From NCBI RefSeq assembly GCF_900637395.1, contig NZ_LR134372.1, positions 310,001 to 374,000 of the forward strand: 64,000 bases of DNA. The letters are read 5' to 3'. The first letter of the stretch is position 1, and the number at the start of each line of letters is the position of its first letter. Position numbers and translations under genes: made by a program. This DNA comes from Campylobacter upsaliensis (lineage in GTDB: Bacteria; Campylobacterota; Campylobacteria; Campylobacterales; Campylobacteraceae). Below are positions 1 through 8,492 of the stretch, one piece after another. The notes below the pieces were generated by a model that did not search any database, was not told where the DNA came from, and worked only from the letters and a program-made list of their open reading frames with translations.

Positions 1-738
1 ATCCTTTTCATCATGATTAAAATCGATACAATGAAATCCAAGCTCTTCGAAATTAAGTTCGCAAATTTTGTGTGTATGGATAATAATAGCTTTATTTTTG
101 ACAAATTCTAAAAGTTTTTCTTTTTCATTATGTTTTAAAATTTGAAAATGGCTTAAAAAAAGCACTTTGTTTTCTAAATCAAGCTTCATCACCTTATCCA
201 CAGAATTTGGCACAGATAAATCGACATAACAAAGTTCCACATTACACTCGTTCATATAGGAAAAAGCGAAAGCATCTGCGTAGCTTTGCTTGTTGGTTTG
301 TAAGATAAGGGGGAGTTTGAGTTTTTTATATGAAAAATGTGGTAATTTTACCGCACTAAGACGCGATTTGATATAGTTTTGATAAGTAGAATTAAGCAAT
401 AAAAGATGTCTAAAATCTTGATGATGTTTGATTTTTCTTAATAATTCTTCCATCATAAAAGGCTTTTGTATATAATCGCTTGCCCCCATTTTCAAAGGTG
501 TGGAAACGGTGTCTGTGCTAATGTAAGAAATAAGCAAAATGACGATGTTGTTTTTAAATTTTTCCACAGCTTTTAAGAAATTTGGCGTGTTAGAGGAGAT
601 TAAAACAATTTCATAGTTTTTTTGCCCTATTAATTCATCATAAGAATTAAAAATTTCGCAACTATATCCCAAATCACTTAGCCTCATCGCTATACTTTGT
701 GCTAAGTAAAGTTCATTTTCTATAATTAAAACTCGCAT
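1..738 (-). CDS. Atypical response regulator of the HP1021/Cj1608 type (partial)
   Basis: The reverse strand reads as one open frame from ATG at 738 to the window edge, so the C-terminus is missing. Residues 1-115 look like a receiver domain and keep the conserved Lys (K92 in QKPF). The position that normally carries the phosphorylated Asp is Ser48, four residues before P52, and the acidic pocket is reduced to E7-N8, so it is probably not phosphorylated in the usual way. In C. jejuni the neighbour of ispDF and mrp is Cj1608, the orthologue of H. pylori HP1021, an atypical regulator of metabolism and replication genes. The ATG overlaps the ispDF stop by one base (TAATG), suggesting translational coupling. 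Orthology rests on gene order and domain type. Confidence 0.8.
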   Translation of the reverse strand, partial: MRVLIIENELYLAQSIAMRLSDLGYSCEIFNSYDELIGQKNYEIVLISSNTPNFLKAVEKFKNNIVILLISYISTDTVSTPLKMGASDYIQKPFMMEELLRKIKHHQDFRHLLLLNSTYQNYIKSRLSAVKLPHFSYKKLKLPLILQTNKQSYADAFAFSYMNECNVELCYVDLSVPNSVDKVMKLDLENKVLFLSHFQILKHNEKEKLLEFVKNKAIIIHTHKICELNFEELGFHCIDFNHDEKD

Positions 739-1853
739 TATTTAGTCCAATCAAAATATTTTAAATTCACACTTGCTTGCACGGCTATACCCTCGCTTCT
801 TCCTATAAATCCTAGCTTTTCTGTGGTGGTGGCTTTGACATTGACTCTAAATTCATCAAGGTCTAAAATTTGGGCGATATTTTTGGCTATTTCTTTTTTA
901 AAATCGCCAATTTTAGGCTTTTGTGCTAGGATTGTGATGTCGATATTAACACAAGTGAAGCCGTATTGCCTTATTTGCGTGTAAATTTGGGCTAAAAGTT
1001 TCATAGAATCGGCATTTTTATACTTTAAATCTGTATCTGGAAAAAGCTCTCCTATATCTCCAAGCGAGGAAGCACCCAAAAGTGCATCGCTAAGAGCGTG
1101 TGCTAAGACATCGCCATCGCTATGGGCTTTTAATCCTATTGTAGGATGGATTTCAACCCCTCCTAAAAGCAAAGCGCGTTTTTCTCCAAATTCATGCACA
1201 TCAAAGCCATTTCCGGTGAAAATATCCTTGCTAGGGGCAGGAAGCTTAAGCTTTTTAAGATCTTCTTTAAAGGTGATTTTACGCGCATTTTCTTCGCCAC
1301 TTACAAACCAAATTTTACCTCCCACAGCAGCGATAGCCGTGCTATCATCTGTGAATTCTTGTCCTGTTTGAAGAGCTTTTTTAAGTAGGGCGGTGCGGGA
1401 GAGTTGCGGGGTTTGTATGAGCTTGATTTTCTCCCTTTGCAAACTTTGTTCATTTTCATAAAGTGCGGTATCACAAACCTTTAAGGCGGGTGTGATACAG
1501 TCTGCATTATGGATATTTTCTAAAAGGCGGTTGAATAAATTTTTTGAGATTAAAACCCTTGCTACATCACTTACCATTACAAATTCACTTTCAACTAAAT
1601 CAAGAGCGTTTTTTAAAGACTGCATTCTGCTTGCTCCGCCTTGCACAAATTCGTAATTTTTTGCAAATTTTTTCATATAAGAAATGTTACTAGATGTAAC
1701 AATTATTTTTTTAAAAGAATAAAAAGAGCTTAAATTTTTTGTCGCAAAAAGCCAAAGGGGGTCATCGCCTAGGCGGATAAATTGTTTTTTTACGCCCATA
1801 TTAAAGCGTGTAGAATCTCCAGCTGCGAGCATAATTAAGCTTATATTTGACAC
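738..1853 (-). CDS. ispDF: Bifunctional IspD/IspF isoprenoid enzyme
   Basis: Fusion of 2-C-methyl-D-erythritol 4-phosphate cytidylyltransferase (first about 205 residues, nucleotide-binding LAAGDSTRF near the start) and MEcPP synthase (C-terminal about 160 residues, metal ligands in DVHEF and HSDGDVLAHALSDALLGA). It catalyses two steps of the cytosolic MEP pathway to isopentenyl diphosphate. The fusion is usual in Campylobacterota. The frame is open back to a TTG at 1868, but I choose GTG at 1853 because AAGGAG lies five bases upstream of it and the family normally starts close to the LAAG motif. That gives 371 residues, the usual fused length. The gene is transcribed towards the response regulator and diverges from mrp. 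Confidence 0.95.
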   Translation of the reverse strand: MSNISLIMLAAGDSTRFNMGVKKQFIRLGDDPLWLFATKNLSSFYSFKKIIVTSSNISYMKKFAKNYEFVQGGASRMQSLKNALDLVESEFVMVSDVARVLISKNLFNRLLENIHNADCITPALKVCDTALYENEQSLQREKIKLIQTPQLSRTALLKKALQTGQEFTDDSTAIAAVGGKIWFVSGEENARKITFKEDLKKLKLPAPSKDIFTGNGFDVHEFGEKRALLLGGVEIHPTIGLKAHSDGDVLAHALSDALLGASSLGDIGELFPDTDLKYKNADSMKLLAQIYTQIRQYGFTCVNIDITILAQKPKIGDFKKEIAKNIAQILDLDEFRVNVKATTTEKLGFIGRSEGIAVQASVNLKYFDWTK

Positions 1854-1957
1854 TTTTACTCCTTGCAAATTCTTATGTTACTATATTATACACTTTAAGA
1901 AGCTAATTTTTAACTTTTTAAGAGTAAAATTTATTTTATTAAGCATAAGGAGAAATG

Positions 1958-3055
1958 ATGATAGAAAAGATTAAAGAAAGACTAGCTAGAGTGAAATATC
2001 CTAATTTTGAAAAGGATATTATGAGTTATGGCTTTGTCAAAGAAATCAGAGCAGACGATGAAAAGGCTTACATAAAGCTTGAGATAGTCGCCGCAAATCC
2101 TAGCATAGCGGATACTTTGAGAAAGGATATTGATGAAGTCTTAAAAGATCTTAATTTAAAGGACATTAAGCTAGAAATTTTACAACCACAAATCGAAGAA
2201 GAAAAAAGCAATTCAAAAAGTGGGAAAAATGTCGCTCCACAGGTTAAAAATTTCGTTATGGTTTCAAGTGGTAAGGGAGGTGTGGGTAAAAGCACTACCG
2301 CTTTGAATTTGGCTATTTCTATGGCGAAAATGGGCTTAAAGGTGGGTATAGTCGATGCGGACATTTATGGACCTAATATCCCAAGAATGCTAGGAGAAGT
2401 CGGCACTCAACCTGAAGTCGTGGGAGCGAAATTAAGACCTATTTTAACACACGGAATTTATATGATGAGTATGGGCGTTTTGATAGAAGAGGGGCAAGGG
2501 CTTATGTGGCGTGGAGCGATGATAATGAAAGCGGTGGAGCAGCTTTTAAGCGATGTTTTGTGGCCTGAGCTTGATGTGCTATTTTTAGATATGCCTCCTG
2601 GAACGGGCGATGCGCAAATTACCTCCGCACAGAGTATTCCTATTAACGCTGGTGTGTGCGTTTCTACTCCGCAAATTGTTTCTTTAGATGATAGCAAGAG
2701 AGCTTTAGATATGTTTCAAAAGCTTCATATCCCCATAGCTGGAGTGATAGAAAATATGAGTGGCTTTTTATGTCCTGATAATGGCAAAGAGTATGAAATT
2801 TTTGGCAAGGGTAATGCTAAAGCTATGGCAGAGCTTTACGGCTGTGAGCTTTTAGCACAAATTCCTCTTGAGATGAGTGTAAGAGAGGGTGGCGATGAGG
2901 GTAAGCCTGTGAGCTTTTATCAAAGTGAAAGTGTGAGTGCGAAACGCTACGCTGAGGCGGCACAAAAGCTTTGGGATTTTATCCAAAAAAATGGCAGTAG
3001 TGATAATGCGGCGATTCAGCCTGTGATGAACGGCAAAAGCGCTTGTTCTAGTTAG
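1958..3055 (+). CDS. mrp: Mrp/ApbC-type iron-sulfur carrier ATPase
   Basis: Mrp/NBP35-family P-loop ATPase, about 365 residues, expected to carry or insert [4Fe-4S] clusters in the cytosol. An N-terminal MIP18-like (DUF59) region occupies about residues 1-85. The deviant Walker A motif SGKGGVGKST follows near residue 95, then VDADIYGPNIPRM and the Walker B-like LDMPPGTGD. The family's C-terminal CxxC is only partly present (FLCPDNG has one Cys). ATG codons lie at 1955 and 1958; AAGGAG at 1947-1952 is better spaced for 1958. The stop overlaps the convergent rarA stop by eight bases. Confidence 0.93.
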   Translation: MIEKIKERLARVKYPNFEKDIMSYGFVKEIRADDEKAYIKLEIVAANPSIADTLRKDIDEVLKDLNLKDIKLEILQPQIEEEKSNSKSGKNVAPQVKNFVMVSSGKGGVGKSTTALNLAISMAKMGLKVGIVDADIYGPNIPRMLGEVGTQPEVVGAKLRPILTHGIYMMSMGVLIEEGQGLMWRGAMIMKAVEQLLSDVLWPELDVLFLDMPPGTGDAQITSAQSIPINAGVCVSTPQIVSLDDSKRALDMFQKLHIPIAGVIENMSGFLCPDNGKEYEIFGKGNAKAMAELYGCELLAQIPLEMSVREGGDEGKPVSFYQSESVSAKRYAEAAQKLWDFIQKNGSSDNAAIQPVMNGKSACSS

Positions 3056-4223
3056 ATTTTAATTTTCGTAAATTTTCTAATAAAATTTTTTCCTCGCCTA
3101 TGCCTTTAGAATAGTAGAATTTAAGGGCTTGGCTGAGGTATTTTTGCTCGACATATCCTCCAAAGTCGTGTGGATAAAGATAATCCTTGCTTTGTGGAGC
3201 GTTATTGTTTAAGTAAGCTGGGATTGGTAGAGGTGGATTATTTCTTACGAAATGCAATGCCTCATTAATGGCTTTATAGCTGGAATTTGACTTCATAGCA
3301 CTAGCTAGATAAATGACGCATTGTGCTAAAATAATTCTAGCTTCTGGATAGCCTATATTTTTAACCGCTTCAAGTGTCGAAGTTGCTAAGATAAGAGCCT
3401 TACTATCGGCATTTCCTATATCTTCACTGGCAAATATCACTAAACGCCTCGCGATAAAATCTGCACTCTCTCCCCCATCAATAAGCCTTGCAAGATAGTA
3501 AAGTGCCGCATCGACATCGCTGCCTCTAAGGCTTTTTATCAAAGCACTTGCTAAAAGATAGTGCGTATCTTTAGAGCTTACTCCTTCGCTATTTGTGGTG
3601 TTTCTAAGTTTTTTAAGATTTTTAAGATTAATGTGCTTTTGCTCTAAAACAAGCACAAATTCGATTAAATTAAGCATAGATCTTGCATCGCCACTTTTAA
3701 GCAAAAAGTCCTTAGCATCATCATCAAGCGTGAAATTAAGGTTTTTTTGCACTTTTTTTAACAAAAGCTCTAATTCCTCCACGCCTAAAGCTTTAAAATG
3801 AAAAAGCATACTACGACTTCTTATGCCTTGACTTAGGACAAAATAAGGATTTTCCGTGCTTGCACCGATTAAAATAAGACGATAATTTTCCATAGGGATT
3901 AAAAGCATTTCTTGTTGGGTTTTGCTAAGACGATGAATCTCATCGATGAAAATGAGGGGTTTATAGAGGCTATTTTTATAGTTTTCTAAGATTTTTCTTA
4001 GTTCTTCAAGTTTAAAATTTCCTCCATCAAATTCATAAAAATCTAAGCCAAATTCCTTAGCCACCACTCTTGCAAAGCTTGTTTTACCAGAGCCAGCTAC
4101 GCCAAAAAAGAGACTATGGGGAAGTTTTTGCATCGCAATGAAGCGTTTAAAAACTTCCACCAAATCATTTTGTCCTAAAATTTCATCTAAATTTTGAGGG
4201 CGTAATTGTAAGGTTAAAGGCAT
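3048..4223 (-). CDS. rarA: Replication-associated recombination ATPase RarA (MgsA)
   Basis: AAA+ ATPase related to clamp loaders that acts at stalled replication forks. Visible features are an N-terminal RPQNLDEILGQ segment typical of RarA/RuvB-like proteins, Walker A GVAGSGKTS near residue 47, Walker B FIDEIHR, and a C-terminal region with the HDFGGYVEQKYL tail typical of MgsA. At about 391 residues it is family length. GTG at 4226 is in frame, but ATG at 4223 overlaps the GDPD stop (TGATG) and matches the family N-terminus. It is probably co-transcribed with the GDPD gene and converges on mrp. Confidence 0.93.
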   Translation of the reverse strand: MPLTLQLRPQNLDEILGQNDLVEVFKRFIAMQKLPHSLFFGVAGSGKTSFARVVAKEFGLDFYEFDGGNFKLEELRKILENYKNSLYKPLIFIDEIHRLSKTQQEMLLIPMENYRLILIGASTENPYFVLSQGIRSRSMLFHFKALGVEELELLLKKVQKNLNFTLDDDAKDFLLKSGDARSMLNLIEFVLVLEQKHINLKNLKKLRNTTNSEGVSSKDTHYLLASALIKSLRGSDVDAALYYLARLIDGGESADFIARRLVIFASEDIGNADSKALILATSTLEAVKNIGYPEARIILAQCVIYLASAMKSNSSYKAINEALHFVRNNPPLPIPAYLNNNAPQSKDYLYPHDFGGYVEQKYLSQALKFYYSKGIGEEKILLENLRKLKSN

Positions 4224-5062
4224 CACCTATCTTTAAATAAACTAGGACTATCTACCATCACGCCATCGGCTTTTAGCACTTTTGCTTTTTCATAAGCTTG
4301 AGGAGTGTTGATGCCAAAAAGTATCACCTTGCCCTCATTTTGTCCAAAACACTCCATAGCTTCATTATCCCAAGTAAGAGTCGTTTCACTCACGCCCTCT
4401 CCTAGAGTAAATTTCTCAACCACCTTAACCGCTCTTTCAAGTTCCAAACCATAATACACATTTTCTTGCTCTTCTGCCTTGCAAAAATGTGTCAAACTTA
4501 CATCGGCTAGTTTTTTACGAGTTGCACCTCTAGTTGCAAAGCTTGGTATTTCTTTACTTAAAGCAAGTATATAATTATCTTCAGTGGAATAAAGTCGCAC
4601 TCTATCCAAACTCTTCGTTTTTTTCAAAAGTTCTAACAAAATTTTAGCTTGCTCTTTATCGTTGGCGTCGGGACTTTTAAGGTCGATATAAAATTGCGTT
4701 CGCGGAAACTGCTTTAAAACCTCTTCAAGCAAGGGAATATAAAGCTTGTCATTACTATAAATAGCTTTATTAGCTGGGGATTTTGTAATATGAATGTTTT
4801 GAAGTTGTTTGGCATCAAATTGAGAAATTTTACCTTGCTTATCTGTTAAGGCACTCAAATCGCTAGGACGATAAAGGACGAATTTTTTATCCTTACTCAG
4901 CTGCACGCTAATCCAAATCACATCGGCTTTGTTTTTTAAAGCAAGTTTAATTGCTGCAAGTGTATTTTCTGGTGCATCAGCTGTGCCAGCACGATGTGCA
5001 ACAAGCAGTGGATTTGCCGATAAAGTTAAAGCCAACATTAAAACATACAAAACTATTTTCAT
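4223..5062 (-). CDS. Periplasmic GDPD-family protein with altered active site
   Basis: About 279 residues with an N-terminal signal peptide (hydrophobic LYVLMLALTLSA) and a glycerophosphodiester phosphodiesterase TIM barrel. The first catalytic block is kept (HRAG...APENT). The usual E-x-D metal ligands of the second block are replaced: the sequence reads VIWISVQLSKD where the family has IELDVQLTKD, and the following catalytic HD is RP (LYRPSDL). A later DLKS corresponds to the family's EIK. Phosphodiesterase activity is therefore uncertain; it may belong to a divergent subfamily with another substrate. TTG at 5065 is in frame, but ATG at 5062 follows AAGGAAATTTG. Confidence 0.75.
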   Translation of the reverse strand: MKIVLYVLMLALTLSANPLLVAHRAGTADAPENTLAAIKLALKNKADVIWISVQLSKDKKFVLYRPSDLSALTDKQGKISQFDAKQLQNIHITKSPANKAIYSNDKLYIPLLEEVLKQFPRTQFYIDLKSPDANDKEQAKILLELLKKTKSLDRVRLYSTEDNYILALSKEIPSFATRGATRKKLADVSLTHFCKAEEQENVYYGLELERAVKVVEKFTLGEGVSETTLTWDNEAMECFGQNEGKVILFGINTPQAYEKAKVLKADGVMVDSPSLFKDR

Positions 5063-5100
5063 CAAATTTCCTTACAATTTTGTATAAAATCCTAAAAAAT

Positions 5101-6627
5101 TTAGGATTTTTGTTCTAAAACATAAAGCTTATTTTCTCCATCTTGATAGGATAAAATGTGAATCTTGCCTTCTTTAAAAAATAAGCTTCTTGCATTGGTG
5201 ATGGTGTTTGGATAAGCTATTACCTTTACAATCTCTTCTTTTGAAGGATTTATAACGGCTATAACATTATGATTTTTACTTAAAGCGTAAATTTTACCAT
5301 CTTTAAACGCCATAGAGCTTACATATAAATCACCCAAAGTTTTACCTTCTTTAAGTGCTGCTTTTGGACTAAATTCGCCTGAAAGAACTCTATCTTTTAG
5401 AGAAACTTTAGAGATGATGAAGTCTTTTGCGTTTTTGTTATTTGGCACTGTGGCTAGGTAGAGGTAATTTGCATCATTTGTCATACTAGCGACATGGTGA
5501 AATTTCGCACGCACTGTATCAAGTCTGCCACGACCTAAATCCTTGCCTTGTCCTTCAAATTTATCCGCTCCTTTGATAAAATCTGCATATTGCAAAACTT
5601 CATCGGCGTTTTCATTTTTAGCAAATCTTAAGAAAGATTTATTTGAACCCATAAGTAAGAATTTATCTTGCATATAAGGAATAATGCCTATGATAGGATC
5701 AATAGTCGCTGAGAAGTAAGGGTCAAGCTCAAAAGCACTTTTGATATTAAAATTTTCGTCCATAAATGCTACATCAAATTTAGAACTTGCCACAAATTCC
5801 CCACCTATAAAATCAAGCGTGTTAATTGGCTTATCAAAGCTAATATTTTGCTCACTTACGATTTTTAAATCTTCATCAATTTTTGTAAAAGGAGAGTTTT
5901 GGCTATCATTGTCAAAAACAATGCCTAGTTTCTCACTTGCAGGAGCGAAAGCATAATCGGGAGCTTTCACATCGCGTTTTCCTAAGAAAGAGATATTTTG
6001 CCATAAGCCGCTCCAGCCTTTATCGCTCCAAATGATGTATTTTGGATTAAGAGTGAATCTTACAGGGTCTCCTTGCCCAACATAAGGAGGCACACCCGTG
6101 CTAACAAAAGCTTGAAAAACATTAGAGGCTACGATGAAAGTGCTGATTAAAACAGCGACAAAACTAAATTTAGTCCATTGTCTAAATTTTTCCCCTGCCA
6201 TTTCTGTCTCAAATGCACTAAATTTCGGTGCAAAAGCAAAAATCACGCCCAAAATAAGCACCACAGCCCAAAAGACAACTTCAGCCCAAAAATAAGTATG
6301 AATTCCAAACACAGCCAAGCCAAAGCCTTGATCTAAGTCTCTGTGAGCGTGATTACCAAAATGGGCGAAAGATTGATAAAGACCAAAAGCTGTCATAATC
6401 AAAAGAGCCGCCAAATATTTGCCCTTAAGTCCATAACGCACGATAAAAAGAGCAATAACGCCGATGAAAATCATCGCTTCTCTTTGTCCCCAGCAAAGTG
6501 TGCAAGGGCTATCCTTTAAAACATAACCAAAAATTAAATTTGCAATACCAACAGGCAAAAGTATGATTAAAAAGCCTGCTAAACACATTAAAGTGTAGAA
6601 ATTTTTTGTTTTATTGATTTCACACAT
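5101..6627 (-). CDS. dsbI: DsbI-type membrane thiol-disulfide oxidoreductase
   Basis: Inner-membrane protein of 508 residues. The N-terminal about 175 residues form a DsbB-like bundle of several membrane helices with the redox motif C42-x2-C45 (SPCTLCWGQRE). The C-terminal about 300 residues are periplasmic and look like a beta-propeller repeat region. C. jejuni DsbI (Cj0017c) has the same architecture and length. It is expected to help introduce disulfides into periplasmic proteins, probably reoxidising a dedicated thioredoxin-like partner. AAGGG precedes the ATG. It follows the small dba gene in an operon; in C. jejuni this pair is iron-responsive (known from the literature, not visible here). 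Confidence 0.92.
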   Translation of the reverse strand: MCEINKTKNFYTLMCLAGFLIILLPVGIANLIFGYVLKDSPCTLCWGQREAMIFIGVIALFIVRYGLKGKYLAALLIMTAFGLYQSFAHFGNHAHRDLDQGFGLAVFGIHTYFWAEVVFWAVVLILGVIFAFAPKFSAFETEMAGEKFRQWTKFSFVAVLISTFIVASNVFQAFVSTGVPPYVGQGDPVRFTLNPKYIIWSDKGWSGLWQNISFLGKRDVKAPDYAFAPASEKLGIVFDNDSQNSPFTKIDEDLKIVSEQNISFDKPINTLDFIGGEFVASSKFDVAFMDENFNIKSAFELDPYFSATIDPIIGIIPYMQDKFLLMGSNKSFLRFAKNENADEVLQYADFIKGADKFEGQGKDLGRGRLDTVRAKFHHVASMTNDANYLYLATVPNNKNAKDFIISKVSLKDRVLSGEFSPKAALKEGKTLGDLYVSSMAFKDGKIYALSKNHNVIAVINPSKEEIVKVIAYPNTITNARSLFFKEGKIHILSYQDGENKLYVLEQKS

Positions 6628-6636
6628 TTTTATCCC

Positions 6637-6804
6637 TTATAAGTTCATAATTGTCAAAAACGCACTGGACTTGTGTCCAACATAATAAAAAATCATAATA
6701 GCCCAAGATACCATCACTAAACCAAAAGCAAGTTTTTCTTTTTCTGGTTTTGCTAGGATTAAAACAAGGGCAATTAAAACAAGTAAAAGTTCTAAAAACT
6801 CCAT
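6637..6804 (-). CDS. dba: Dba, small DsbI-associated membrane protein
   Basis: Fifty-five residues with two hydrophobic stretches (LELLLVLIALVLILA and LVMVSWAIMIFYYVG), so probably a two-helix inner-membrane protein. The frame is open to 6852, but AAGGAG sits just before ATG 6804 (reverse strand AAAGGAGACAAAATGG), so the shorter start is right. The gene lies nine bases upstream of dsbI, matching the dba-dsbI operon of C. jejuni (Cj0018c-Cj0017c), where Dba is needed with DsbI. No catalytic motif is visible. Confidence 0.85.
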   Translation of the reverse strand: MEFLELLLVLIALVLILAKPEKEKLAFGLVMVSWAIMIFYYVGHKSSAFLTIMNL

Positions 6805-6833
6805 TTTGTCTCCTTTGAAAAATAAAAAGCGTA

Positions 6834-6841
6834 ATTTTATA
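6834..6841 (-). promoter_or_regulatory. Candidate -10 box of dba-dsbI
   Basis: The reverse strand carries TATAAAAT about 30 bases before the dba ATG, downstream of a T-rich tract. Campylobacter housekeeping promoters mainly need this element and usually lack a clear -35. Confidence 0.45.
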
Positions 6842-6928
6842 GAAAGAAACATAAGAAAAAATTAAATTTTTATAATTTTTTCATAAATTTAACCCCCCCA
6901 TAGGCTTGTAAGGAATTTTTAATTATTT

Positions 6929-6934
6929 TATAAT
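6929..6934 (+). promoter_or_regulatory. Candidate -10 box of the nikZ operon
   Basis: A perfect TATAAT lies 26 bases before the nikZ ATG at 6960, behind an A/T-rich tract. AAGGA at 6949-6953 is the ribosome binding site. The promoter would drive nikZYXWV and may read on into nuo. Confidence 0.65.
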
Positions 6935-6959
6935 CGCATAAATTTTTCAAGGAATTTTT

Positions 6960-8492
6960 ATGAGAATTATTGCGTTAATTTTATGCTTTATTTGTGCCTT
7001 ATGGGCAAGTCCAAAAGATACGCTCATCGTAGCTGTGGAAAATGAAGCGTCTAAAATCAATCCCGCTTATAGTGAGGATCATGATGCGGTGATAGGTTTG
7101 ATTTTTTCGGGTTTAATTCGCTTTGATGAAGATATGAAAGCAAAGCCTGATTTAGCAAAGTCTTGGAGCATTAGCAAGGACGGCTTAGTGTATGAGCTTG
7201 AGCTTAGAGATGATGTTTTGTGGCACGATGGGGCTAAATTTAGTGCTAAAGATGTGAAATTTAGCCTTGAAGCTTTTAAAAATCCTCAAAATAATGCCGA
7301 AATTTATGTCAATTTTAAGGATATTGAAAAGATAGAAATTTTAAGTGATTATAAGATCAAAATCACACTTTCGCGTCCCTTTGTCGGCTTTTTGGACTCT
7401 TTAAGTGCTGGTATGCTTCCTTCTCATTTGCTTGAAAATGAAAATTTAAGCACAAGTGAATTTAATCAAAATCCAGTCGGCACAGGCGCTTTTAAATTTG
7501 AAAAATGGAAAAAAGGCGAGTATGTCAGTTTGGTCGCAAATGAAAATTTTCATTTAGGAAAAGTGAAGAGTAAAAGACTGATTTTAAGGCATATTAACGA
7601 TGCAAATGTCGTTGCTGTGGAGCTTAAAAATGGTAAGATTGATGCAGCTTTGATTGACTCTTCTTTATTAAAAAGCTTTGAAAATGATAAAAAATTTAAG
7701 GTTTTAAGAGAAAAATCGGCTGATTATAGGGCTTTAATGTTTAATTTGGAAAATGAATTTTTAAAAGATAAAAATGTCCGCTTAGCATTAAATTATGCAG
7801 TTAATAAACAAGCCATTGTTGATAATATCTTACACGGATACGGCTTCATCGCCTCACATCCCTTAGAGAATTCTTGGGCAGCACCTAAGGAATTTAAAAG
7901 CTATACTTATGATGTAAAAAAAGCTGATGAGCTTTTGCAAAAAGCAGGTTTTAAGAAAAATGAAAAAGGCTTGTATGCAAAAAATGGCAAAATTCTAAGT
8001 TTTGACATTTATACGATGAGCAATGACCCATTACGCGTGAGTTTGGCTGGAATTTTACAAAGTGAATTTAAGAAATTTGGAGTGGAAGTTAAGGTCGTGG
8101 CTAAACCTGCTGGAAGCTTTGATTATTCTAAAGTTGATAGTTTTTTAATAGGCTGGGGCAGTCCGTATGACCCTGACTTTCATACTTATAGAGTGTTTGA
8201 AAGCTCACAAGATACAAATAAAAATTCTTCAGGCTGGAATTTTGGGCATTATAATGACAAAAATGCCGATGAAGCTTTAGAAAAAGCAAGAAATTCACTA
8301 GATCCTCAAGAAAGAAAAAAATATTATGTCCAATTTATTAACGCTCTTTATGAAAATCCGCCCTTTATTTTTCTAACTTATTTGGATTTTGCTTTGGTTT
8401 ATAAGGCGAATTTAAAGGGGATTAAGCCACGAATTTTAGGACATCACGGCGTAGGCTTTACTTGGAATATTTATGAGTGGAGTCAAAATTAG
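6960..8492 (+). CDS. nikZ: ABC transporter substrate-binding protein NikZ (SBP family 5)
   Basis: Periplasmic solute-binding protein of the peptide/nickel family (SBP_bac_5), 510 residues, with signal peptide MRIIALILCFICALWAS. The family signature appears as KPDLAKSWSISKDGLVYEL, and there is a typical W-x-x-G-x-Y-V block. Gene order, binding protein then two permeases, two ATPases and nuoA, matches C. jejuni Cj1584c-Cj1580c, reported as the NikZYXWV nickel uptake system supplying hydrogenase. Family 5 proteins also bind peptides, so the substrate is inferred from synteny. Confidence 0.88.
   Translation: MRIIALILCFICALWASPKDTLIVAVENEASKINPAYSEDHDAVIGLIFSGLIRFDEDMKAKPDLAKSWSISKDGLVYELELRDDVLWHDGAKFSAKDVKFSLEAFKNPQNNAEIYVNFKDIEKIEILSDYKIKITLSRPFVGFLDSLSAGMLPSHLLENENLSTSEFNQNPVGTGAFKFEKWKKGEYVSLVANENFHLGKVKSKRLILRHINDANVVAVELKNGKIDAALIDSSLLKSFENDKKFKVLREKSADYRALMFNLENEFLKDKNVRLALNYAVNKQAIVDNILHGYGFIASHPLENSWAAPKEFKSYTYDVKKADELLQKAGFKKNEKGLYAKNGKILSFDIYTMSNDPLRVSLAGILQSEFKKFGVEVKVVAKPAGSFDYSKVDSFLIGWGSPYDPDFHTYRVFESSQDTNKNSSGWNFGHYNDKNADEALEKARNSLDPQERKKYYVQFINALYENPPFIFLTYLDFALVYKANLKGIKPRILGHHGVGFTWNIYEWSQN

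Noticed and set aside
1854-1868. N-terminal extension of IspDF from TTG 1868
   Set aside because: AAGGAG for GTG 1853 lies inside this stretch, and the extra five residues are outside the family domain.
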